A DNA stretch of 39,311 nt from an uncultured Clostridia bacterium (GCA_944391625.1 CALXUG010000027.1:1-39311), one strand, 5' to 3'. Positions 7,932 to 16,400 are shown, counted from the first letter of the stretch. The notes: generated from the sequence alone by a model not told the origin. Numbers and translations are program-made.

Positions 7932-8759
7932 ATGGATTTTAATATTATTATTGGTATCATTTTATTGCTTGTTTTTATTATTGTGCCTATATTACCACTT
8001 GCATATTTGTTATTCAAATTTTTTCAAGATGCAATTCGACTGGCCAAAGAATTACGTGTGGACTATCAAAATATTTCTGCCGAAATACAGCAAGAAGAAT
8101 TGGAAAATTATTTACACAAACAGCAACAAAAAGAACAATTAGGCATAGGGCGATATTATAAAGAAAAAATGGTGAGTTTTTTTCAAAAGTATGCGTTTTG
8201 TTTTTATGTGGTGCTTGTAATTGGAATATTGGTGTTTTTTTGTTTAGGGCCATGGTTTATGCAATCTGCGCAGCCAACATTGCCGCGGATTGAAGAACCA
8301 AAGTTAGTTTCTTTTATTTTTTTGCCAATACAAGGAATTGTGTTCTTTGGTTTCATATGTAGTAAAAATGAAAAAAGAAAGTGGCAATGGGCCGCTGGTT
8401 TGGCTGGGATTTTTACGTTAGAATTATTGTGGGGATTGTTAATAGAGCGCTCCGCATTTGCATTGGAAAAAGTATTTATTATTGTTTTATCATTGGGATT
8501 AGTTATGTACTATTATCAACAATGGAAACAAAAAAGTGACGAACAATTGTTATTACTACAGGAACGATTAAGAGAAAGTAACTTCACTAGTGATATATTA
8601 TTACAGCAATATAATTGCTTACAAGAACAACGGCATGACACCAAAAAGCACTTTTCGGTTTTACGCTACCTAGCGCAAGAACAAGAATTAAAAGCAATTC
8701 AAAATTATATAGAGCGGTTGGAGCAAAACGGAAGGGAACAACAAAATGAAACCAAATAA
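7932..8759 (+). CDS. Membrane sensor with phosphoacceptor histidine but no ATPase domain (split kinase, His half)
   Basis: A 275-residue protein. About five membrane segments occupy residues 1-200, then a coiled coil leads to QEQRHDTKKHFSVLRYL, an AgrC-type phosphoacceptor motif with His235. The frame ends about 40 residues later, where a normal kinase would continue into the HATPase_c domain. ATG 7932 is preferred (GGGAG 5 bases upstream) over an in-frame TTG at 7917. The last 14 bases overlap the next gene, which has the ATPase domain but lacks the histidine. The two therefore probably form a complementary heterodimer. Because the second gene has its own start, ribosome site and membrane segments, this is not a simple frameshift. 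The motifs are seen; the joint action is inferred. Confidence 0.8.
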   Translation: MDFNIIIGIILLLVFIIVPILPLAYLLFKFFQDAIRLAKELRVDYQNISAEIQQEELENYLHKQQQKEQLGIGRYYKEKMVSFFQKYAFCFYVVLVIGILVFFCLGPWFMQSAQPTLPRIEEPKLVSFIFLPIQGIVFFGFICSKNEKRKWQWAAGLAGIFTLELLWGLLIERSAFALEKVFIIVLSLGLVMYYYQQWKQKSDEQLLLLQERLRESNFTSDILLQQYNCLQEQRHDTKKHFSVLRYLAQEQELKAIQNYIERLEQNGREQQNETK

Positions 8760-9648
8760 TTGGTTGCAAAAAAAACTAATGCAGTCAAAGCATTTTTTAG
8801 TGGGTGTTTGGTCGCTATTGTTTTTGTTGGATTTATTTTGTCTGCTATATGTGGCTGTACTTTGGATTGAAACAGGATTTTCTATTTCGAAAATGAGTAC
8901 TTTTGGGCAATATTTATTTATGATAGGGACAATAGTTTTTATCATTTTAATAACGATGATGGTTTTTTATTCTAAGTGTATTCAGAAAAAAGAAATGGAA
9001 TTGCGTCAAACATATACGCAACAACAATTGGAGCAAAATCAGGTATATCAGTTATTATTGCAGCAAAAAATGGAGAACATAGAACAGGAGCGAGAAAATT
9101 TTAATTATCAAATAGGATGTATGAAGGAATTGGCTGCTCAGAACCATATGCAGGAGTTAATTACTTATGTAGATCAATTAACAAATAGTAGTGACAAGAC
9201 CATATTACAGAGGTTAACGGGACATTTGTTATTAGATATTCTGTACAGCGAAAAATTACAGAAAGCAAAAGACGCACAGATAAAATTATCATTAGATTAT
9301 CAACCCGATGCCTGTTTAGAACAAGTGGATACATATGATTTTTATTTATTATTAGGCAATCTACTGGATAATGCTATAGAGGCTGCTGCAAATAGTAATG
9401 GACGTTGGGTAGAGTGTGAAATGCTGCGTAAAAATGCTTATTTGGATCTTCTGATTGTACGTAACAGTTGTGATGCATCACCGACGTTTATTGATGGTCT
9501 GCCTGTATCACAGCGAGGTGAAGGACATGGCTATGGGGTAAAGATTGTGCAGCGTAAAGTAGCTCAGTATCATGGCGATTGTATGTTTTATTATGATGCC
9601 GAAAAAAAATTATTTTCTGTGCATATCTTATTGCCAAGAGAGGGTTAA
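8746..9648 (+). CDS. Membrane GHKL ATPase with degenerate histidine motif (split kinase, ATPase half)
   Basis: A 300-residue protein. Two membrane segments (about 17-42 and 54-75) are followed by a coiled coil and a dimerisation-like region in which the usual R-H-D is R116-E117-N118, so no phosphoacceptor is present. An intact HATPase_c domain follows, with N box NLLDNAIEAA (Asp208, Asn209) and G box GEGHGYGVKIV. It starts inside the end of the preceding gene (14-base overlap; AAGGGA upstream of ATG), which implies translational coupling. The expected role is to bind ATP and phosphorylate His235 of the neighbouring protein, which would then pass the phosphate to a LytTR regulator such as 5113-5802. 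The alternative is a regulatory pseudokinase. Confidence 0.82.
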   Translation: MKPNNWLQKKLMQSKHFLVGVWSLLFLLDLFCLLYVAVLWIETGFSISKMSTFGQYLFMIGTIVFIILITMMVFYSKCIQKKEMELRQTYTQQQLEQNQVYQLLLQQKMENIEQERENFNYQIGCMKELAAQNHMQELITYVDQLTNSSDKTILQRLTGHLLLDILYSEKLQKAKDAQIKLSLDYQPDACLEQVDTYDFYLLLGNLLDNAIEAAANSNGRWVECEMLRKNAYLDLLIVRNSCDASPTFIDGLPVSQRGEGHGYGVKIVQRKVAQYHGDCMFYYDAEKKLFSVHILLPREG

Positions 9649-9683
9649 TTATTTTATAGCTGCACTGAAAAATAACATTCAAA

Positions 9684-9720
9684 AATCGGCTTGCGTTAGT
9701 TAAACGCAAGCCGATTAAAT
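9684..9720 (+). terminator. Intrinsic terminator after the split kinase operon
   Basis: The stem AATCGGCTTGCGTT/AACGCAAGCCGATT (9684-9716) is followed by AAATTTT. It closes the AT-rich island. Confidence 0.8.
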
Positions 9721-9791
9721 TTTCTCAATGAAATAAACCATATCATTCTCCTGCCGGTTTGAGATAGAAACTGGAGTGGAAGCAGGGGATA

Positions 9792-9990
9792 TGCTATACT
9801 GAACAGTAGATGATGGGTTGATTTAAAATCAGGAATGAGGTGATGGGTTGTGTGCAGCAATACAAAAAAGAGAAATCAAGGATTACTCCATGCAAAGCCA
9901 GTGGATTGCGACGGTTGCATGGAGTAAGACAGTCGCAGGATAAAAATGCTGGCTTTGCTGCTTGATGGTGATATCAAGGAGGGAGTCTGC
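9792..9990 (+). promoter_or_regulatory. Extended -10 promoter and structured leader of the CD3324 gene
   Basis: TGCTATACT (9792-9800) is an extended -10 element, giving a leader of about 180 nt. The leader contains two mutually exclusive pairings: ACTCCATGCAA (9885-9895) with TTGCATGGAGT (9915-9925), or GCAAAGCCAG (9892-9901) with CTGGCTTTGC (9949-9958). The second encloses a TGCGAC/GTCGCA stem (9907-9912/9932-9937). A last small hairpin CTTGAT/ATCAAG (9961-9966/9973-9978) touches the ribosome site. This resembles an attenuator or riboswitch-like leader; no known class is recognised. Confidence 0.5.
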
Positions 9991-10254
9991 ATGAAATATT
10001 TTAATGCGCGGGCGATTCTTCCGGACGCGTTGGTAAAAGAGCTGCAAAATTATATTCAAGGTGGATATATCTATGTTCCCATTGAGCAGGAGCAGCAAAA
10101 GCGCTGGGGAGAGGTGTCCGGTTATCGGCAGGAATTGGCGCAGCGTAATCGGCAGATCAAAGAGGAATACCAAAGCGGTGTTTCTATGGAGTGTTTGTCT
10201 GAAAAATACAGCTTGTCGTTATATGCCGTTCGGAAAATTATATATCAGAAATAA
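9991..10254 (+). CDS. CD3324 family protein, predicted HTH
   Basis: An 87-residue protein matching the small CD3324 family by its ordered motifs: N-terminal ARAILPD.L..ELQ.YIQGGYIYVP, then RWGE.SGYR..L..RN..I...Y, and a C-terminal helix-turn-helix (SMECLSEKYSLSLYAVRKII). The last part resembles the DNA-binding helices of Mor-like or sigma-region-4 proteins, so it is probably a transcriptional regulator. ATG 9991 follows AAGGAGGG by 7 bases. It is a single gene with its own promoter and terminator, behind an unusually long structured leader. No target is evident. Confidence 0.85.
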   Translation: MKYFNARAILPDALVKELQNYIQGGYIYVPIEQEQQKRWGEVSGYRQELAQRNRQIKEEYQSGVSMECLSEKYSLSLYAVRKIIYQK

Positions 10255-10259
10255 TGGTA

Positions 10260-10289
10260 AGGGGCTGCCTGGCGCGGCCTCTTATTTTT
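10260..10289 (+). terminator. Terminator after the CD3324 gene
   Basis: A nine-pair stem (10260-10268 with 10274-10282, two G-U pairs) is followed by TTATTTTT. Confidence 0.7.
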
Positions 10290-10324
10290 AGGTTGGCTTG
10301 GGAGTGTATACGGTTATACGCAAC

Positions 10325-10372
10325 AGAGGGCTGCAATGGGAAGATGTAAGTAAGTTCCCATTGCAGCCCTCT
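10325..10372. repeat. Perfect 18-bp inverted repeat in the 10255-10481 intergenic gap
   Basis: AGAGGGCTGCAATGGGAA (10325-10342) and its exact complement (10355-10372) flank a 12-base loop. It lies between convergent genes and has no T run on the plus side. It may be a second terminator, for the minus-strand gene at 10482, or the remnant of a small repeat. Confidence 0.6.
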
Positions 10373-10481
10373 TGCTGATTTTGAAGCGGCAGAGAAACCA
10401 GCGCTGCAGAATCGTATACCACAGTTTTATATGGAAAACTATTTGCTGCGCTATGGTTAGGTTTGCCGTACGGATAGATTA

Positions 10482-10718
10482 TTATTTCTCTGCGTCTTCG
10501 GTTTCTTCGCAAATTACCTGCACGCCGTATTTGGATGCTACTTTTTTGCTGTGCTGACATTCCTCGTCGGCAGGTAAATGCAAAGCAGGCTGATTTTCTT
10601 GCTCGTCATCCTCACTGCAAACTACAGAAATACCATACTTAGAAGCCACTTTTTTGGTGTGTTCGCAATCTTCTTTCTGATCTTTGTTTGTAATGTAATG
10701 ACTTAGGTCTAATCCCAT
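10482..10718 (-). CDS. Small protein with two Cys/His repeats
   Basis: A 78-residue acidic protein built from a duplicated unit C.H.KKVASKYG..V.C (C18-C34 and C54-C70), the copies joined by an acidic linker. Each unit offers two cysteines and a histidine, so metal binding or disulfide formation is possible, but the spacing fits no zinc-finger family I recognise. AAGGAAGG lies 7 bases before the ATG. It is 52 bases downstream of the PucR regulator gene on the same strand and may be cotranscribed with it. The internal duplication is also visible at DNA level. Function unknown. Confidence 0.7.
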   Translation of the reverse strand: MGLDLSHYITNKDQKEDCEHTKKVASKYGISVVCSEDDEQENQPALHLPADEECQHSKKVASKYGVQVICEETEDAEK

Positions 10719-10770
10719 GCTAAACCTTCCTTTCAGGTATAATTTATTTTAGATGGCGATGAAGTCGGCA

Positions 10771-11925
10771 TCATAAAATATTTCTCAGCATACTGGCCAG
10801 ATAGAGTTCGATTCGCACTTCCATGTCTGATAGGTCACGGTCCAGCAGCTCTTCAATTTTATTGATTTTATATACAATGGTATTACGGTGCACAAACATT
10901 TTATCTGCGGTAGCGTTAATGCTACAGTTGTTATCCAGAAATGTATACAGAAATTCCAGATAATTGGTTTTGTTATTTTTATCGTATTGCTCCAGTTTTC
11001 CTAGTACACTGTTGTAATAATTGCGTTTGGCATCTTTATCTGTAACAGCCAGCAATAGTTGATATGCGCCCAGTTCATTGTAGTGAATGAGAATGTTTTT
11101 CCAGCCCATCCGCTCGCTGAGATCTACGGTTTGTTTGGCCTGCAGATATGTTTTGGACAGTTGATAAAGTCCAGGCAGGCTGGTGCTGACTCCGGTAAAG
11201 AATGTGTATTCTTTCATGCGCAGCAGCACAATAATTTTTAGTATGATATTCTGAATGGCCTGGTCAGAATAATTGGAAAATACCAGTACAAAAATATCTT
11301 CCATGGTAAGAATAAAAGATTTATCTCCGGCAGAGAGCAGCGTCTGTTCAATGGATTTTACAATCCATTGCAGTTCGGGAGCAGTCAGCATATGAAAGTG
11401 CTCTATTTTGATAATAGCAGTGGTATAGGATTCTTTTTTGTGAAAGCCGTATTGTAAAAAGGTAGGTGTATACAGTTCGGTTTTCTGCGGGAAAGAAATG
11501 GCATTCTTCATAGCAGAGAATAATTGCCGATTGGCCTTTTCCGATTCTAAAATCTGCAGACAAACCAGTTTTAATACATTGGATATGTTCGCGTCAATGG
11601 AAATTTGCAGCAGCGGAAAATTTTGTTCGTTGCAAAATTGGATAACCGATGGCGGTATTTGCTGAATATGATGCCCGATAGTGATAACCAATCCACTGCA
11701 TTGCCGCTGGATTAATTGTTGTATAAATTGTTGAAAGGCATCGGCATCCTGCAAATATTGCCCATAGGAAAAGATCAATTCTTTTTCATTAACAAACTGT
11801 ATTTCATAATCCTCTTCTACGAAATGAAACCATTCTACAATATTACCAAGGCCGTTTTCGCCGGCCAGTGTTTTTAATTTATAATCACTGACGATGTCTA
11901 AAAATTTTTCTACTGTTATGCTCAC
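10771..11925 (-). CDS. PucR family transcriptional regulator
   Basis: A 384-residue regulator. Residues 1-125 form a PucR_1 (PurR-like, N-terminal) sensor domain (MSITVEKFLDIVSDYKLKTL onward). The C-terminal PucR helix-turn-helix at about 318-380 carries the family signature FLDNNCSINATADKMFVHRN followed by T.VYKINKIEELL. The start is GTG 11925, with GGGAGG 9 bases upstream. Family members regulate purine, amino-acid and related catabolic genes in response to a small metabolite. It lies downstream of, and in line with, the NhaC antiporter and opine dehydrogenase genes, which are its most likely targets. The effector is unknown. Confidence 0.9.
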   Translation of the reverse strand: MSITVEKFLDIVSDYKLKTLAGENGLGNIVEWFHFVEEDYEIQFVNEKELIFSYGQYLQDADAFQQFIQQLIQRQCSGLVITIGHHIQQIPPSVIQFCNEQNFPLLQISIDANISNVLKLVCLQILESEKANRQLFSAMKNAISFPQKTELYTPTFLQYGFHKKESYTTAIIKIEHFHMLTAPELQWIVKSIEQTLLSAGDKSFILTMEDIFVLVFSNYSDQAIQNIILKIIVLLRMKEYTFFTGVSTSLPGLYQLSKTYLQAKQTVDLSERMGWKNILIHYNELGAYQLLLAVTDKDAKRNYYNSVLGKLEQYDKNNKTNYLEFLYTFLDNNCSINATADKMFVHRNTIVYKINKIEELLDRDLSDMEVRIELYLASMLRNIL

Positions 11926-12064
11926 TGCTATCTGCCTCCCTCGCCATGGTGTGATATTTTTTAGTTTTACATAATTTATACCATAACATATCTTCTGTTA
12001 TCTGGCAATGTACAAAAGCGGTTCATCAATACCTTTGGCAAGAGTGGATCATAAGGAAGTATGT

Positions 12065-13465
12065 TTATTTTAAATAACGAATACCTTTTCCGGTAAACGC
12101 CCAAATCATAGCAAATACAACGCACAAATAACAGGGGATAGCCCAGATTGCATATTGGGCAACGGATACGCCTAATAAATCCATATAGTAAATACCGGAA
12201 GCGCCCCATGGAACAAACGGCAATAGCATAGTGCCTGAGTCTTCCAGTGTACGAGAAAGGTTGACACCGTGCAATCCCATAGAATTGTAGGCTGCTTTTA
12301 ACAGGAAACCGACCATAATAATGGAGATAGAAGCAACACCGGCGGTAAATACCAGCATGGCACTGGCCAGAATGGTAACGCCGATTAATTTCCAACGGCA
12401 GTCGATTTTATGGGAGACACTGTCCAGAATTACTTGTAAACAACCGATTTTTTCTACAATACCGGCGAATGCGTAACCGCAGATGATGGTATTTACGATA
12501 TTCATCATAGAGGAGATGCCGCCCCGGTTTAACAGTTTGATGACATTTTCCTGAGCAATGGCATCTTGAGCACCTGCAGCGGTTATCATTGTTGTTTTAA
12601 ATCCGCCAACGCAGGAGGCAACACCGCTGGCAAAGGAAAAATGATGGAAAAACATACCTAAAGCAATAGCGACTACTGCGGATAATAACATGAGCGGAAC
12701 AGTCGGTTTTTTCATAAGAGCGCCGACAATGATAATCACCGCTGGCAGCAGTAAAAGAATATTCCAGTTGAAGATAGAGGATAAATTATTTGACAGGATG
12801 GCGATGCTGGTGGAATTGGCAGCATCTACTGTTAAACCCTGCCCGACGATAAACCAGACAACCAGCCCTACCAGCGAAGCCGGAATGGTGGTCCAGAACA
12901 TATGGCGGATATGGTCAAATAAATCGACATCGCAGATCAGCGGCGCCAAGTTGGTGGTGTCAGACAATGGGGACATTTTATCACCAAAAACACCGCCGGA
13001 GATAATAGCACCGGCTGCCATACCCATTGGAATGCCCATCTCTGAGGCAACCCCAATCAATGCCAGACCGGCTGTGGCAATAGAGCCCCATGCTGTTCCG
13101 GTGGCGGTGGAAACAACAGCGGTAATCAAAAACGCAGTAACTAAAAACATTTGCGGGCTGATTAATTTTAAACCCAAGTAGATTAAATATGGCACAGTGC
13201 CGGAATAAACCCAGGTGCCGATTACAATACCCACTGCGATTAGGATGTAAATAACAGGCAGGCTGGCAGTGAAGTTGTCAGTTACCCCTTTTTCCATTTC
13301 CTGATAGGTATAGCCCAGTCTTAAACCGACGAGTGCCGCATAAAATGCAGCCAGCAAAAGGAGCGGTTGGATATCTAATTTCATGATACCTTTTCCGATT
13401 CCGATAATCAAAATCATTACAACAAAACAGGATATGGCTTCTATTAATGTGGGTTTTCGTTTCAT
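12065..13465 (-). CDS. NhaC family Na+/H+ or Na+/organic acid antiporter
   Basis: A 466-residue polytopic membrane protein with about twelve hydrophobic segments and the NhaC-family signatures SATGTAWGSIATAG, GGVFGDKMSPLSDTTNLAP and AGVASISI. The family exchanges Na+ for H+, and some members swap malate for lactate with Na+/H+. ATG 13465 is chosen because GGAGG lies 8 bases upstream; a frame extended to 13492 lacks one. It is downstream of the opine dehydrogenase (116-base gap holding a GAAGCCTG/CAGGCTTC hairpin, 13507-13550) and upstream of the PucR regulator. Context suggests it imports or exports the dehydrogenase's substrate rather than serving general pH control; this is inference. Confidence 0.88.
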   Translation of the reverse strand: MKRKPTLIEAISCFVVMILIIGIGKGIMKLDIQPLLLLAAFYAALVGLRLGYTYQEMEKGVTDNFTASLPVIYILIAVGIVIGTWVYSGTVPYLIYLGLKLISPQMFLVTAFLITAVVSTATGTAWGSIATAGLALIGVASEMGIPMGMAAGAIISGGVFGDKMSPLSDTTNLAPLICDVDLFDHIRHMFWTTIPASLVGLVVWFIVGQGLTVDAANSTSIAILSNNLSSIFNWNILLLLPAVIIIVGALMKKPTVPLMLLSAVVAIALGMFFHHFSFASGVASCVGGFKTTMITAAGAQDAIAQENVIKLLNRGGISSMMNIVNTIICGYAFAGIVEKIGCLQVILDSVSHKIDCRWKLIGVTILASAMLVFTAGVASISIIMVGFLLKAAYNSMGLHGVNLSRTLEDSGTMLLPFVPWGASGIYYMDLLGVSVAQYAIWAIPCYLCVVFAMIWAFTGKGIRYLK

Positions 13466-13581
13466 AACAAGTACCTCCGTTCGTACAGCCAAATATAAGG
13501 GTAGAAGAAGCCTGAAATACAGGTTTTAACAAAACAGTATCACAGGCTTCATTTTATTAAATATGGGATGTTGTTCTGTGT

Positions 13582-14688
13582 TTATACTGCCTGAATCAGT
13601 TCTTCTACAGAAAGATTGGATAAGTTCAGTTTATCTAAAGTTAAGCCGGTTGTATAGAAATCTTCTTGCAATAAGGAACAGCCTAATGTAATAACAGCGT
13701 CGATATTGGGTGTTGGCACACCGGCGATTCTGCCCAAATTGGACCACAATACCAATCCGGTAGAAATGTCTTCGGTAAAGTAGCGGCCTGTTACACTGGT
13801 AGGGCCTTTAATTTTGGTGAACACTTCGCTGGTGTTAAACAATGTTTGCAAATCCTGTTGGTCATTGGAGAAATAGCCTCTGCGATAACGGCTTTGTACA
13901 GCATCTTCCAGCTCAAAACCAAAGGCGCGGCCGATGTTCATCCGTTCCCGCTCAATAGCACGCAGCACATTAACGGTGTGGCTGGTGATGCCTTCCCGAT
14001 ATAGCCAAAATTCTCCGTTGGAGTAATCAATGCGGCCTGCGTTCAGCATACAAGGCCCAGGGTGTACTTCCGGATTGCCGTTTTCCAGAGTGGTATGCCA
14101 TACATTGTCAGCAGGTACCAGGCAGGAATAAATTTGTTTGCATGCATCAAACAATTCTGCGGTGTTTTCTTTAGGATAAGCGGCAAAGAATAATTTTTTT
14201 ACACGCAAGGTTAATTCTACACGAGCTTCGTCGGCAAAGCCTCTTGTTCCGTAAGCTAGGGAATTTACTTCACACAATTTAAATGTTTTATCAATGCCCA
14301 TTTCTTTGGCTTTTTTGGCGAATCGTACACAACCCATAGCGGCTGCACCGTTGAAGAAGATGACCTGATCTTCTGTTGCTACAGGCGCCAGAACTTCGGT
14401 AAAGGCTTCGATAGCAAAACCTGGGATGGTTAACATGATAATTTGCGCGTCTTTAACAGCGGCGGCTATATCAGTTGTGATGAGATCCAATGGCAAGAAT
14501 ACTTCTTTGGCAGGAACTTCGTTTGGTTCCTGTAAGAGGATACCGCCTTTTTCCTGCATCACTTGCAGATTTTTTGCAAACTGTGGTAATTCGTATAAAC
14601 TGATTTCAAAGCCTTTTTCTTTTAATTCAGCAGCGGCGGTCATACCGCCGTTTCCTGCGCCTAAAACTGCTACTTTTTTCACCATCAT
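13582..14688 (-). CDS. NAD/NADP octopine/nopaline dehydrogenase family protein
   Basis: A 368-residue cytosolic oxidoreductase. The Rossmann fold begins VAVLGAGNGGMTAAAEL, and the C-terminal helical opine-dehydrogenase domain contains the NGNPEVHPGPCMLN.GRID region, whose histidine is the family's catalytic residue, followed by AIERERM.IG. Enzymes of this family reductively condense an amino acid with an alpha-keto acid, or act in reverse to break down opines. GGAGGGG lies 6 bases before the first of two ATGs. It is the first gene of a probable operon with NhaC and PucR behind the promoter at 14844-14872. The substrate cannot be read from the sequence. Confidence 0.88.
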   Translation of the reverse strand: MMVKKVAVLGAGNGGMTAAAELKEKGFEISLYELPQFAKNLQVMQEKGGILLQEPNEVPAKEVFLPLDLITTDIAAAVKDAQIIMLTIPGFAIEAFTEVLAPVATEDQVIFFNGAAAMGCVRFAKKAKEMGIDKTFKLCEVNSLAYGTRGFADEARVELTLRVKKLFFAAYPKENTAELFDACKQIYSCLVPADNVWHTTLENGNPEVHPGPCMLNAGRIDYSNGEFWLYREGITSHTVNVLRAIERERMNIGRAFGFELEDAVQSRYRRGYFSNDQQDLQTLFNTSEVFTKIKGPTSVTGRYFTEDISTGLVLWSNLGRIAGVPTPNIDAVITLGCSLLQEDFYTTGLTLDKLNLSNLSVEELIQAV

Positions 14689-14843
14689 GAGATACCCCTC
14701 CTAAGATATTAAAGCTCGCTTATATGCGAAATTTGTATAAAAATGCAGTCAGTTTTGGCCAAAACCAGCTCCATAGAGATATATGAAGATTTACCATTGA
14801 TTGAAAATGAGATGTTCTTCATACACCCTTACTCTTTATACTT

Positions 14844-14872
14844 ATTATAATCGGCTCTTATGATTTGTGTAA
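14844..14872 (-). promoter_or_regulatory. Promoter of the opine dehydrogenase operon
   Basis: On the minus strand TTACAC (14872-14867)-N17-TATAAT (14849-14844), giving a leader of about 150 nt. It lies in the gene-free stretch 14689-15023, whose other visible feature is the terminator at 14957-14995. Confidence 0.7.
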
Positions 14873-14950
14873 GTAGCAGAATCACTAAATCTTTTTGTCA
14901 TTATATACAAATGTCCGTATATATTGGACAAGGATAGGGGTATAAAATCC

Positions 14951-14995
14951 CCAAAAAAACTCCGGCTTGCGCCATTCAGGCGCAAGCCGGAGTTT
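14951..14995 (-). terminator. Intrinsic terminator after the NSS symporter gene
   Basis: A 17-bp stem AAACTCCGGCTTGCGCC with its complement (14957-14995) is followed on the minus strand by a run of T. Confidence 0.88.
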
Positions 14996-15023
14996 ACATC
15001 ACTTATCATCTTTACAGTCGTAC

Positions 15024-16400
15024 TCAACCGGCAAAGAATTTTTGCCAGTAGCCCATTACCAGAATGAACAGAATCATCAACGGCAGGATATAGCTTACAT
15101 AGAAACGAACCGCTTTTGGGAACTTAAGCCCTACACCGGCATCGGCTTCTTTGATAAAGTTATCCCAGCCCCAGCCATATCTGCTGGTACAGAATAACAG
15201 ATACAGCAGACTGCCCAGCGGCAGCAGGTTGTTGGAAACGATGAAATCTTCCAAATCCTGAATGGTAGTGCCGTCGCCCAGCGGCGCAAAATCGCTCCAC
15301 AGGTTAAAGCCCAGCACGCATGGCATGGACAGAATCAAAATCAGGATAACGTTGAACACAACGGCTTTTTTCCGCTCCCAGCCCCACAAATCCATAGCAA
15401 AGCTGATAATGTTTTCAAATACCGCAATGACAGTGGATAGTGCGGCAAAACTCATAAAAATAAAGAACAGAGTGCCCCATAATTGTCCGCCTGCCATCTG
15501 GTTAAAGAGGCTTGGCAGGGTAACAAATACCAGTCCCGGCCCTTGGCCTGCATCAATACCGAAGGCAAAACAGGCAGGAAAGATAATTAAACCGGACAAA
15601 AATGCCACCGATGTATCCAATGCGCAAACGCTGACTGCTTCGCCGGTCAGCGAACGGTCTTTACTGATGTAGCTGCCAAAGATGGCCAGTGCGCCAATGC
15701 CCAAACTCAGTGTAAAGAACGCCTGTCCCATAGCGGCAAATATGACTTCGCCAATGCCTGCTTCCAGCATACGGCCAAAGTCGGGAACCAGATAGAACGC
15801 GATGCCGGCTCCGGCGCCTTCCAGTGTTACACTGCGGATTGCCAGCGCGATCATGATAATAAACAGCGAACTCATCATCACTTTGGTGATGCGCTCTACG
15901 CCGTTTTGCAGCCCCAGGCTGCAAACAAAAAAGCCGATCATAACCGTTACAATCATCCAGGCTGTCATGTAGCCGGGCTGTGCCAGCATGCCGTTGAACA
16001 CGCCGCCCACTTGCTCCGGTGTTAAGCCGTTAAATTCACCGGTTATCATTTTTACCATGTAGGCCATCATCCAGCCGCCAACGGTGGTGTAGAACATCAT
16101 CAGCAGGTAGTTTCCGGCAATGGCCAGATAGCTGATAAGATGCCACTTGGTTCCTTTTGGTTCCAGCACATGAAAGCTGCGCGCTGCCGATTTTTGGCTG
16201 GCGCGGCCTACGGCAAATTCCATTACCATGATAGGCATACCCAGAATGATCAGGAACAGTAAATAAATTAATACAAATGCTGCGCCGCCGTATTGGCCTG
16301 TGATGTATGGAAATCTCCACACGTTGCCCAGTCCAATGGCGCAGCCTGCTGAAATGAGAATGAATCCCAAACGGGACGCAAATTTTTCGCGGTTCTGCAT
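15024..16400 (-). CDS. Sodium-dependent transporter, neurotransmitter:sodium symporter family
   Basis: A 458-residue protein with eleven to twelve membrane segments. The N-terminal signature SAGCAIGLGNVWRFPYITG is the unwound first helix that binds Na+ and substrate in LeuT-type transporters, and GQAFFTLSLG (TM6 region) is also conserved. The family couples uptake of amino acids or related amines to Na+. ATG 16400 is preferred because GGGGGAG lies 9 bases upstream and homologues start here; the frame extends to 16487 without a ribosome site and overlaps the promoter. It has its own promoter and terminator. The substrate is unknown (tryptophan, tyrosine or branched amino acids are common). Confidence 0.92.
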   Translation of the reverse strand: MQNREKFASRLGFILISAGCAIGLGNVWRFPYITGQYGGAAFVLIYLLFLIILGMPIMVMEFAVGRASQKSAARSFHVLEPKGTKWHLISYLAIAGNYLLMMFYTTVGGWMMAYMVKMITGEFNGLTPEQVGGVFNGMLAQPGYMTAWMIVTVMIGFFVCSLGLQNGVERITKVMMSSLFIIMIALAIRSVTLEGAGAGIAFYLVPDFGRMLEAGIGEVIFAAMGQAFFTLSLGIGALAIFGSYISKDRSLTGEAVSVCALDTSVAFLSGLIIFPACFAFGIDAGQGPGLVFVTLPSLFNQMAGGQLWGTLFFIFMSFAALSTVIAVFENIISFAMDLWGWERKKAVVFNVILILILSMPCVLGFNLWSDFAPLGDGTTIQDLEDFIVSNNLLPLGSLLYLLFCTSRYGWGWDNFIKEADAGVGLKFPKAVRFYVSYILPLMILFILVMGYWQKFFAG

